From Hirudo medicinalis (taxonomy: Eukaryota; Annelida; Clitellata; Hirudinida; Hirudinidae): a DNA stretch of 64,000 nucleotides. The notes under the pieces were generated by a model, which was given only the letters and a program-made list of their open reading frames with translations, searched no databases and was not told the origin of the DNA. Numbering within the stretch: the first letter of the stretch is position 1; every line of letters begins with the position of its first letter. The stretch is from assembly GCA_011800805.1 (NCBI GenBank), contig MPNW01000064.1:257024-321023 (forward strand). The letters run 5' to 3'. The position numbers were made by a program, and so were the translations under genes. Below are positions 41,925 to 53,800 of the stretch, piece by piece.

Positions 41925-44483
41925 ACTGGAAACTGAGAGCAATTATGAAAAACGTATGATGCACAAAGTTTTTATTAAAGATATTATTCCGTTTAAGTTC
42001 AATAATCCTCATTAATTGTATTAGTTTAGTAGTTGTTAAGGAGAGAACCTAATGATGCATGAAAAGTCTTAATATCCACTGAATACCTATTCAGGTGCGT
42101 GACGGATGCGTGTAATTCATACCCGTGAGAGAAAGAAAGACCAATTAACATGCTGTGATTCGAAGGGAGGTTATCGCAGGCAGCGAGGTTGATTTTTTTT
42201 CGACACAGCGGAGGAATAGCGTAGCTGAAATTAAAATATACCTAACAAGAATTATGTTTTAAAACGAAACTATGCAAACTCTAAAATAAAATTATGCAGT
42301 TGAAATGGATTAGTGCCTCTAAAAATTAAACAAAAGCAGATGAATTAGAGAGCAATTAACCAGGGAAGCTCAACATTAAAAACATATTGCGAGATCATGT
42401 CATGAATAAAATGAGGATTTCCTTGTTGATATAAAACGGTTGATAATATCATAACATCATTGTTTAAGTCTTCATCAACTTCATTTGCTGGCATTCTCAT
42501 CGTCATCTCAAACAGCATCATCCTCAGCGATAAGTGAAGTATAACAAAGACTTTAATGAAAGACCTGTTCATGCTCTATAAAGCGCGATAATTCGAAAGC
42601 GCGAGTAGAGTTCGATTTCGTTGTTTAGGTGCAGGGGATCTCGCCTTTATAATCATTGAAACCAATCTATGCTTAAATATGGTTTCACAATACCATTCCA
42701 GTCTAACACATTAATAATATCCAACAATTGAGAATTTAAACAAAGCTGAATTTATTCAAGTTATAGTGAGAGTTTGTATATAAAATAATTTATCTTAATA
42801 AACTTATTTTCTAGTTAATTTGAGCTTCAAAGGGGTGAAGAATCTCATCCTTCTAAATCTCATCCGTCTATTTCAGTCGAATTTCTTCCTTACTTCCAGG
42901 GCCCCAATTCTGCAATGAAAAAAAAAAGAACCACTCACTCTAAGTAGTTAATTCAAGTGCTCTTGAAATTCATCGGTTTCAGATTGTTTGAGGTTAGATC
43001 AGTAATATCTCTTCCAGTTTCTGTGTTGAAAACTAATTTTGAAAACTTATTTGGTAACAAATAAAAAATATCAAACCGTTTTTAGGCTGCTAGCAATTTA
43101 AAGAATTGGTAGAGATCGCGATTTTGGTGAATTAGGATTTAGATGCTAACTTATTAAGAAAGGTTTCTTATGTGGCCAAATAGTTTTAAATTAAATTGCT
43201 GGCGTTTGAAATGGTGAAAAACGAGTTATTTTAAAATTTAAAAAAAACTGATAATAAAATTAAAAATCAATAAGTCCTGGCCGTCTCCTGATTGATCACA
43301 AATTGGAAACACGAGGAACCAATTATAAAGCAAGAACAATGGAAGGAAGAGTTTCAGGAGCAGCAAGTACAGACACGATAAGAGGCCGGGATTTGAAATT
43401 GCATCAATTGATAACGTGGTTGATATTCAACTGTTCGTTATTCCCTTATCGCAAATTGGAGATAAAATGAAAATTCAAAATGGAAATATTCCCTTCAATA
43501 AAAGACCTGGGTTCTTTTGCTCTTATGACTATCAATCTGGTCAGTGGTATACATGAAATTTCTCACTGGGCATTAATCTAGAGCCAGGGGTGCATCTGTA
43601 AAATTCGCTACAAACTTGACATCTGATGTCAAACGTTTTTTTATGCTATTCCAAATTGAGCTAATTTGGTTGCTTGAAAGTGAGAGTTAAACTATTGTGG
43701 GGTTTCCTCAAAATTTTGGCGGGGATGGGGGGAAGGTGAACACTCCTCTCATTCCCTTTAGGGAGGTAAATAAATCCCCGAATCTGGAGGTTCGAAAACT
43801 TATGAGGTCAAAGAGATTAGGTGGTTAAACGTCTTGATAAAATCAAAACAAATTACAGAACTTCATATGGTTTCTATAGAATTATAATCCTGTTATTAAA
43901 TGATTTAAAAATAAAATATTTTATTTTAATACAATTTCTACAAACGTTCTAATCTATAGCGAATGGAACCATTAATATTTAAAATGGAACCACATAATTC
44001 AGATTTCATGATTTTAATAAAAAATACTTAATACATAATATTTATACCAACAAATTGAATAATAAGTCGGTGAGGAATTGAAGAAGGTAGGATACTAAAA
44101 ATGACTGGTTACTGGGCGGAGTTTCAACTACGAATCAAAAATGATTCGACAAGAGAAGAATTTGCGTTGAAGCAACAACCTATAAAAGAGGATTACAAAT
44201 CAATAGGTGGATGCAACGAGCTTTTATTAGTTAACTAGAATCGGGCCTGCTTCAAATTTACTTTTTATGTGATAGATGATTTCACATTACTTTTATTTTG
44301 GAGAATCAGTAAAAGGTCAATTAATGCAGAAGGTAAGATTGAAACTTCAGTATTTAACAATTATTTTCTAATGAAGTAAATGATAAAATAAGTGACAGAA
44401 TAATGTAAGTGATTTTGAAGGCGATAAACTACTACGAAGTTTTTTCAGGAAAATGTAATTATTATTTTTTTAGCGTGTTAAAG
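41925..44483. other. Upstream of zinc-finger gene, no exon recognised
   Basis: AT-rich, no convincing coding exon. The missing 5' exons of the MECOM-like gene (PR domain and first zinc fingers) are expected upstream, but I could not find them here. Confidence 0.5.
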
Positions 44484-44925
44484 GAAAATGATGCATCGTT
44501 ACTTTACCTGTGCCGATTGCGGCAAAAACTTCGCCACATCAAGCGGTTTAAAACAGCACCAACATATTCACAAGACCTTAAAACCTTTTCAGTGCAAAGT
44601 ATGCAGTCGCTCATACACTCAATTTTCGAATCTTTGCCGCCACAAACGTATGCATGCTGATTGCCGTCAGCAAATTGACTGCGGAAGTTGTGGGCAAACT
44701 TTCAATACTCTCGTTTCTTTAAACAAGCATAAGAGATTTTGCGAAGGACATAATTTTTCCAATACCAACACCTGTAGCTTGAGCTCAAAATTGTTTGGAC
44801 CATTCATGTCTCTCAATCGTTATTCCAGCCCTGACCAAATGTCGACCATCCATAACGAAGATGAATTGTCGATAAAGCCAGATTTTATTGAAGTGAAAAA
44901 TTTCTTCGGAAATGAATCGCCGAAA
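44484..44925 (+). CDS. MECOM-like exon with first finger cluster
   Basis: Acceptor TTAAAG|G is inferred, since the frame is open only back to 44482. It could also start at ATG 44488 if this is a first coding exon. Fingers lie at 44509-44571, 44593-44655 and 44680-44742. Donor CGAAA|GTATGG. Confidence 0.85.
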
Positions 44926-47192
44926 GTATGGATGACGAATAAAGCTCTGCCCCCTCTTGTCGAACCAAATCATTTGAACCTCACAAACGTTGTCATTACC
45001 AGCCTAATATTCCCTTGCCTATTATGGGCGTTCATTGGAATAACTCGTTTGAGTCTAGAAGAGATATGATATTTAGCCATAATACCCCTTTTCCACATAT
45101 TCCCATGTATCTTAGCAGTTTTTCCGGTTATCCGGGCAGTGCTATAATTTCAAAATACAGCTCTTCGCATTTCCCTTCGTTTTTCCATCACATGTTGTTC
45201 CCTCTTTGGGAGTTTCGAAATTCTTCGGAATGCGACTCACTAGAGGCTTTGGATAAAACAGAAACGAAGAAGTACTCATTCAACAATGATTTCCAAAAAC
45301 AAGTCAAGGATTTGCCTTTTAAAAGGTAAAATATTTGATAGCATACAATTTAACGTTCTCATTGATAGATAAACAAGATACATCACGTAAATATATGTAA
45401 TAATATAAATATAATACAGCATAAATATATATTTAGTATTAATGTAAATTATAAATTAAAACAAATTAATTTTAAAAAAAATAATTAGAAATTTTCGAGA
45501 AAAACACTAAGAAAGTTGGTAACAAGGGGCTACCACTTTAAGTAAATTCAGGACAGTATGGAACTCTGCCGCGCGATATTGTAAACTGTACAGTCATTTT
45601 AGATGCCTGATTATTGACGATTATTGATTTTCCAGAGTTTTCACTTAATAATATCTTTTTGTTCGTTTCATTCCGAGAATTATATCAATTTAACTTTGTT
45701 AACCCAAACGATGTTAGTGTCCTATGGGCCTTCCATTTGTGAGATAAATATTTATTCTTTTCTGGATTTAAAAAAAAAACTTATGGATGGGCCAAAAATA
45801 AGAGTTAATCTAAGTTTGGTTTGTGGAAGTGGATTCGCTTTAGATGTCCTAGTCAACAAACATCAGTTTATAAACTCACTAAATAAAGTGTATTTTAAAA
45901 ACAAGTTTTTCTCATTGATTCAGAAAAAATGAGCAAGCTAGTGCAGAAATGCTACATGGAACTATGGAATCTGCAGACGAAGTAGACAAGAAAATTAAAA
46001 ATCGTATTTTCCGAGGACAAAATCCTCCTAATTTTACCATCGAGTTCCTTCTTAAGACAAAGTCCAGCGGAGATTACAAAAATGACGCAAAAAAGATGCA
46101 AAACCAATTTTTGGTAGACTTTCGGGATGCACCTTTGGACCTGACCTACTACAAAGACAAATTAACATCAAATTTCATAGAAGAAAACATTAATGTCAAA
46201 GATTCAAGACAGAAGGTATCAATCTGCAAAGCTACTAAGACTAGTCTTTACTATCAACATGAGCCTCTTACCAAAGATTCGGAAGTGGTAAATTCTGAGG
46301 AGACGTCTTTACTCTCAAGCAGTACCCAGCCAGTGACTCCGGAACCAAAAAATATCTCTGAGAATTCCATTTTAAGCGGAAGTAGATCGAGTCCTTCACA
46401 CCATATTGCAGCCTGCACCGTTGCTGAAAAACGTTGCGCCACTAACGATAGTGACTTGGTTAGGCCTATCTCAAACTCTTTTAACATTTATGATAATCAA
46501 ACTAAAGCACAAAAAGGGCTGGAAATCAGAAAAATCAACGACCATGCCAATACTCCCAACACGTCTGCCAACCAAAGAGTTGATTTAGCAGGAATGAAAG
46601 TGCGCTATTCTTGCAGATATTGCCTTAAACAATTCCCTCGTTCAGCAAACCTCACCCGCCATTTAAGGACACACACAGGGGAGCAGCCATACAGGTGCCT
46701 GTTTTGCCGTAGACGATTCAGCATATCTTCGAATCTTCAGCGACACGTGCGGAATATACACAACAAAGAAAAACCGTTTCATTGCCTTTTGTGCAACCGC
46801 AGGTTCGGTCAACAAACAAACTTAGACAGGTAAGTTTATATGCTTTCCAAAAAAAAAAGAGATTGCTCCTGACTTCTCCGATCCTCTCTACTATTTATTT
46901 TTTCAGGCATTACAAAAAGCACAAGAACCAAAAACAGGACGAAATAATTGAACATTCGCTGAAGTGCCCGGGCGCCAAACGCGAGACCACGCCTCAGCAC
47001 TGCACCAAAAACACGAGGAGTCAATATTTGTCGATTCATTCTACATATGACTCTTTGTCTATCCTTTCCCATTTTAACCTCCATCTAGACAGAAGCTTAG
47101 AATCTAAAAAGGGAGGTAACCACAGATCCTATTCGAATCAAAAAAGAACTCAACACAGTAACAAGAATGTCGAATTTAATAAAGTTAATTAG
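44484..47192 (+). CDS. MECOM/PRDM16/hamlet-type zinc-finger factor (gene span, 5' partial)
   Basis: Four exons (44484-44925, 45003-45325, 45924-46829, 46907-47192) join in phase to about 650 residues. The first exon has three fingers: [40 protein letters not shown] and [20 protein letters not shown] ending in Cys. They align with the last three fingers of the EVI1/PRDM16 N-terminal cluster. The third exon has the CtBP-type motif PLDLT (46132-46146) and the C-terminal cluster [40 protein letters not shown] and [17 protein letters not shown], nearly identical to vertebrate MECOM. Such proteins bind DNA in the nucleus and recruit CtBP; fly hamlet controls neuronal fate. The PR/SET region and earlier fingers are not seen. 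AATAAA lies at 47213. Confidence 0.93.
45003..45325 (+). CDS. MECOM-like exon, linker region
   Basis: A 77-bp intron (44926-45002, GTATGG...TTACCAG) restores phase 0. It encodes [20 protein letters not shown] and a Pro/Phe/Ser-rich stretch like the region after the first cluster in MECOM. Donor AAAAG|GTAAAA. Confidence 0.8.
45924..46829 (+). CDS. MECOM-like exon with PLDLT and second finger cluster
   Basis: Acceptor GATTCAG|A, phase matched. Encodes a lysine/serine-rich region, PLDLT at 46132-46146 and three C2H2 fingers from about 46610. The donor GACAG|GTAAGT interrupts the last finger within LDR|H. Confidence 0.92.
46907..47192 (+). CDS. MECOM-like terminal exon
   Basis: Acceptor TTTTTTCAG|G after a 77-bp intron. 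Completes the last finger as RHYKKH, then a basic, serine-rich C-terminus and TAG at 47190-47192. It is much shorter than vertebrate MECOM tails. Confidence 0.88.
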
Positions 47193-47665
47193 AAGGTTTC
47201 CCACATTGCAGAAATAAAAGACAAACCGAATAGTAATAATTCACAGACCCATAGAAATTTACCAAAAGTTTGAATATTAAACATCACAAGTTTACAATTA
47301 CTATGTTTAATAAATGAAAAACGTTGTCAATGACATTTCTTTTGTTTAATGAACTCTTAACATTTTAATCTTAGGAAAATAGTTTGCAACTGTTTTCATT
47401 AACTTGGCATCATGATTATGAACAGATATAAAATTGGTAAACAATAATAAAGCATTTCAATTGCTGGGAGTAATCATATATTTTAATAAAAGACAGATTT
47501 ATTTCACATCAATTTTAAAATTGCAGCAGATTCCACTCATGAATACATTTAGTGTCACATATGCTGGAAACACAAATTATATTTATATCTATATTAATAC
47601 TTCAGTAGGCCCCAAGCTAGAGCACTGCAAGAGATCAAAATAAGCAGCAGTCAATGGAATCTCCC
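47193..47665. other. Short convergent intergenic region
   Basis: Contains AATAAA at 47213 for the + gene and its reverse complement near 47498 for the - gene, so the two transcripts end within a few hundred bases of each other. Confidence 0.65.
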
Positions 47666-47898
47666 TCAATCATACTCATGCTTTGGACCTTCTGGCACTG
47701 GTGGACCACCACTAAGAAGATAAACCACAGCTTCATATGTTGCCATGACGACTGCAGTATTGGGTATTTGGCGAACCAGTTGGATGCTGAGACCTCTGTA
47801 AACTCCCTTGAAACCTTCATCTTTGTGAACACAAGCTAGAGTTTGCCAGAATTTGCTGTGTTTACTGTTCTCTTCCCTTAATCTGGTTCTCGCAACTT
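47666..47898 (-). CDS. SLC25A33/36-like terminal exon
   Basis: Acceptor GAGCAG|AA. Encodes [40 protein letters not shown], the last helix [11 protein letters not shown] and TGA at 47668-47666. Confidence 0.93.
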
Positions 47899-50800
47899 CT
47901 GCTCGCACATGGAAGAAATAAATATCTAAAGTATTGTATATGCTACTCAATTAAAAATAGTTTGCAATTTAATAATCTAATGCTCTGATTTATGCTTAAA
48001 AATTGCTCCCTTTAATACAAGTTCAGTAATAAACTATAATAAAACAAACTATAACATGAATGCATTATTAATATTCTCCAGATTATTATTATCAAAAGTA
48101 ATAAAACTTCCCATAAAGGAAAAAAGAAAGTGTGAAAGTGTCAGATAATAAATATTTTACTCATATTCTTCTGGATAATTAACAGATCAGGGATAATGTT
48201 AGATTTGCATTTCCTTGACATGAAAATGTCATTCAAAAGAACATTTATTGAATAAATAAAAACAAAAATGATTAAAGGCTAATTCACCATGAGGGTATGC
48301 AATGATTGTAGCTACAGTCTTAGAGATAGCTCCTGCACCCATGTACTCAAAGAATGACCTTACAAATGCCACAGGTTTAACTTCCACCTTTATATCCTCC
48401 TTTAATGATTCTTTAGAATTTTCTTTATTGGAGGGAATTAGGTTGGGGTTGCTAGACCTGGAAGAACTAAGAAACCTCTTGATCTCCTCATAAATTACTA
48501 AGTGAATGATTGTCTCTGCCAAGCCATAATATGAAGCTGTTACTCCTTTGTAAAATGCTTTAAATCCTCCTTCAATATATATGTTCCTTGCACATTGGAA
48601 TGTTGACACTGAGTTCCTTTATACATTAAAAAAGTTATAAAATAAAGGAAACATAATGGTAATGATGATGATAAATGAGATGCATCAGGAAAAAGATTGA
48701 AGAACAAAATAGAAGAATTCTTACGGGTTGAGTTGCATTCTTGTCTTTATCACCCAAATAGGATTTGTGCAAGTTGCAGAGGAGAAACCTAAAAAAACGA
48801 GGAAGCATTCCTAACATTACACTGATATTAGGAAACCATAGCGAACTTTAACATAAATATAAAAAAAATACAAAGTAAGTTGCTACTCAGTTGTGGATCA
48901 CGCTACTTTGCTTGCCAAAATAAATAATTATGGATTGTCAAGTATTAACTTGGTTTAAGAATTGTTTTACAAACCATAACCAATTAATTGAATTTCATAA
49001 TTACTGATCTATGTTTAGGGACATCTCATGTGATGTGCTTTCTCTTCTATTTTTTGATGATGCAATACATTTGCTTCTATAAAAAGCTTAAATGAACTCA
49101 TTTCTGCTATTAAAAATCTGTTAAATAGTGATAGATATCTGGTTTCATAAAAAATAAAGTGTCACTGAATGTTGATAAAACTGTTATGATATTTTTCTCT
49201 AAGATAAAGATTAGTGCTTATGACAATTATCTCAATGTCATAATGATCATTTAAGTCGTCCATTTGAAAAAAACATATTGAATGAATGACTGAATAAAAT
49301 GATATCTTTCAAAGAATAAGTAAAAAATAAGTAAAATTAAAACTAAAATTTAGTTTTAGAGATGGAGACTTATGAATCAATTTTAGTTTTAATTTTAGTT
49401 TTAGAGACAGAGACTTATGAATCGCATGGTATAAAGACAATTGGCTGAATTATATTATTTCCATGATCAGTCATTTCATTGGCAAGAAAATTCTTGCCTC
49501 AATACTTCTTAATACTAAAATTTAAAAGTGTACAGTGCACATAAAATTTTTACAAACAACCCATAATTTTAGTGTAACTCCTAAAATATTAAACTGATCT
49601 TAGCCAAATTTGGAGATAATATGTAAATTATAAAATGACACACTTATGCCAAATTTCTTTTTGATTGATGCTTGCACATTTATAAAACTGTCCTATTTAG
49701 GCCATGTAAAAAGGTACACCAAGCACTTTACAGTTTCCGATGATATAGCCCATAGAAAATTTGTACAAGCTTCTTGAAAAGAACCACACCATAATGATTT
49801 TGCTGCAGAACTATATAAATGGTATGTTGATTTAATATTTTAGTAAATATTGTTTTTATCATGGATAGAAGCAGTTGGAATGTTAGCTGAACAAAAAGAT
49901 GAAAAGTAGAGACTTCAACATATAGACTTTCCTTTTTAAAATGATTGCAATTCAATTAAATAAAAATGTTCAAGTTTATTCTAGACTTTAAAAGATTAAA
50001 AATACTAGGGAACAAAACATGTGAATGGGTAAAACCTCAAAAACTCACACGACAAGTGCATAAGCCTTTCATGAAGCTTTCAGTTAAAATGTTTCAGAAA
50101 TTCTAATTGTAACAAGCATGCAATTAAATGGATGCAAGTACACTGTCTGCAACTATTTGAATAATTCTAAAATATGAAAATATAAGAGATGATCGAAGAT
50201 CTTGAATATCAAAAAAAAAGAAAGAGCACACATGCCAAGGGTCAATGAAATGGCTATTTTCAGGTCTGGTTTGAACCAAACTATTTTAGTCTGGATGGAA
50301 CTGAAGGATACTAATAAAGAAATTGAGTTGAGTTTTTAGTCATTAAAAAGAAGACAAAATTCTTCAAATTATGCTGAAAGATAAGTTCGGATAAGTTCTT
50401 GTCTCCATTTGCCATGTAAAAAATTGGTTACAGCTTTGTGTTTTAGTAAAACAACATGTATCTATCTTGTTGTACAGAAAGTATTTCCAGCTATGAAAAA
50501 TCAAAGTCACCAATATCCCTGAAACTTTATCTAATTGAAAATAAATTATGTGGAGATGGAAAAGCATATTTTGCAAAAGGAGAGCTGGAAGAAGCTATAA
50601 TGAAGGAATGAAATGATCTGGAAAAAGAACATTTAGAGACAAAGTTTTAAATATAAACTTACTAATGTTTAGAAGTAAGATACAATGCACCAACAATGGA
50701 GTTAACCGAGTGAAAGATGTACAATAAATTTTATTGTTGGGGTTGCAGCATGGCAATTGCCCTCGAAGGGTCATGGTGCTACAAAGGCTGAGAACTGCTG

Positions 50801-53800
50801 CCTTAGGCTGTGATTTCAATCATTACTAACAAGGACCAACTGCAAAGTTCATTTTTTTAAACAATTTAGAAAGCTCCAGCACATATAGAATGTTATTTAG
50901 ATTTGTGACTCTGTATATCAACTTAGGAAAATCATGAAGATGGGTAATAATGAAGATGCAATTTTTTTAAAATTTCTCTTGATGTTCCTTAGATACCAAA
51001 TCAAAATATAATTTTCTTGGGATTAAAACTATTCTTAGTAATATTAGCAAGAAATTCTGATTGACAATCTTTCTTATGATATAAATAATATTCCTAGACC
51101 AGGTTCATTAATAATTACACAAAATCTGATACCAAATTTATTAATAATGAATGAAATAATTATTGTCATAAAATTTCAATCAATTTTGAGTAGAGGAAAA
51201 ATTGTATGCAGATCAATGTCTAGAAGGTATTCTATGCAATGTCAAAACAATTGAAAAGATACTCTTGTTATGATCTTTGGAATATTTTTCTGTAGGCCTA
51301 TTATAAGCCTAAATTTCTATGGTAGTTGAATCAGTAATGCTAGTGATTTCACTAATTTCACATTTGCCTTCCACAAAAAGAGACCCTGTTACTTTTATTA
51401 CCTGTACAGGGCCTGGCGTAGGGATATGACACTCACATCTTTTAACACAATTTTGTTATCACCTGTCATACTTATAACAATTATTGCTATGATGTTCATT
51501 AAGTTCATTAGTTATATGTCAATATTAATTTCATTGAGTGTTAATAGAAACCTTTTATAATTTAAGCAGAAAACCAAAAATGTGCAAAGTAATGAAAACC
51601 AGTCACCATCATAAGGCAGTAAATTATAAAATAAAGTTAATAATGTCGCTTGTCACCTCTCTTTTTAATTACCTCCTAAAGTCAATTTTTCATTTATTCC
51701 AAGAAGGATTTCAGGCTCTGCTTGTCCAACCCTTTCCATGCCTCTTTCAGAGCTTTTTCTAGCCCTTGGATGTCAGAATATTGCCTTACATTGCAACATA
51801 TTTTATCAAGCAACCCCCATACATTTTCGATTGGATTTTAAGTCTGGCGAGTGAGCAGACCACTTTAAAATATTGAGATTCCTCTCCTGGAAGAACAACC
51901 TAATGACTAGTGAGATGTTAATTGGAGCATTATCTTATTGAAAAATTAATTTTATCAACTTGGAATTTGTCATACAAGGGTAGGGGATACTTGTTCAGAG
52001 TTTCAGCATATTTTTAAGAACTCTGCTTTCCGTCTAAGAACTCCAGCTCCAATGAACCAAGAGAAGAAATGGCAGCCCATACAATGATGGATCCATCTCC
52101 AAAATTTCTTTTTAAAAATGACTTTGGAGGTCCTCTAACATCGTGCCAATGATATTTGAAGCAGTCCGGAACATCCAAATTAACTTTTTTTTTGTCAGAA
52201 AAAACAAAATTCCAGTTCACCATTTCCCCGGTCCAGTTAAATCGGATCTTTCTGTGAATTTGCCAAGAAAGGCTTATATTGGTGCTTACTAAACCTCAAA
52301 AATCCGCTTCTCCAAAGGTGTCTGCATAATGCAGACTGGCTCAGATTCAAATTCAGCTTGTTTCAAAGATCAATTGAAGAGTTTTCCCCTTTGGAAGCTT
52401 CATGGGGAAGAATTCTTTTCTAATGATGATCCAATTTATAAGATATGTACTTTGTTCCATATGTTTCTGGATCCTTCAAAAAACCTCTTGAACATTTAGA
52501 TCTCCTTGAAATTTCAGATAATAACATTTAGCTTGCTTAATGCCTTCATTTGTCCTTTCTCCCTGTTGCTAAGACATTTTCATAAACCCATCTATAATAA
52601 AGTTAACCACCAAACTTTTTAACAATCACAAATTATTAAGTTCAATTTATTAAAGTCCCTTGCATAACTGAGATGATTTGGACTGCAAAGTCATTTAACA
52701 TTGCTCTTTATATATGGAACATTATTATAGTAGCCAGACTTTATGAACAATGAATTAAAATAACATTTCCTGAAAAGGAAGAGGCACCATCCTTAATCTT
52801 TGAAATGCCTCCTAACTACATCAAAGAGATTTTTCCAAATAATCTCATTCACATTCAAATTTTACTTTAAACCTATCGAAATATTATTAAATGTGAATTG
52901 GAGCAGGAAATTTCTTTTTTTTTTGTCTTTTCGATAGTTTGTTTTCAAAAATGTCTTCTTTACACACATACTCTGTTCACTCATCAAATAATTATAGATC
53001 AGCTTTTGCTAAATCTGGCACTGGCTCTAGTAGTATTGTTTGCATGGGACCCTACTGTTCCATGTAGTATTACCAACTAACAACTTACAACTTTCTAACC
53101 TTTATGCTTTTAAGAAGGCATTAAAACACTTTATTATTAACTCTAAATAACCATGTATATTACTCAGTATTACTTAGTATTTCTTACATTATTGGGACAT
53201 TGAAACGCAACTTTATTCATCAATGGTAATAGGACGTCTGTTAGCGGGAGTTTTTCCCTTATGATGTTCCTTTTTTTTCCTTTCAATTCCAACTTGTACT
53301 GGTTTTGTGTTTCAATAAAAAAAATAAAAGGAAAAAAAAGAAATAATTAAAACTTTGAGCAAATATATGTGGTAGTTTTACAGATAACCAGACAAAATGT
53401 AAGATTCTTACAAGTGTCTTATCCTAATAGCAGACCCTGTATAAGCTTTGATTAGATCAAACTTGATGCAATGGAATGAAAATACTCTACCACATATTTT
53501 ATATAATGGTAGTGTCACTTAACAATAGAAAATAAATATAAATATAAAAATTTTTTAAAAGGCATATGAATATTGATATCAATATCCTCATTTTAAAAAT
53601 GGCAAATTGCTCCCTAATGTTAGGCTGGTATTCATCTTCAGCTTTTCCAAAATGTTAAAAACATTACAAATTTGATTTATAGACATCACAATCAACAAAA
53701 GACAAACCAGCAAATGCAGCTGCACATATATGGATGACAGGAGTGTCAGGATTGAACAAACTTGAACAGTTTAACTGAACTTTTCCATGTGCATAAGCAG

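Noticed and set aside
44926..45002. Frameshift in the MECOM-like gene
   Set aside because: A 77-bp GT-AG intron (GTATGG...TTACCAG) restores the frame exactly, so no indel is needed.
45624..45932. 102-codon + frame before the third MECOM-like exon
   Set aside because: Lies in the 598-bp intron, is out of phase with the exons, and has no finger or family motif.
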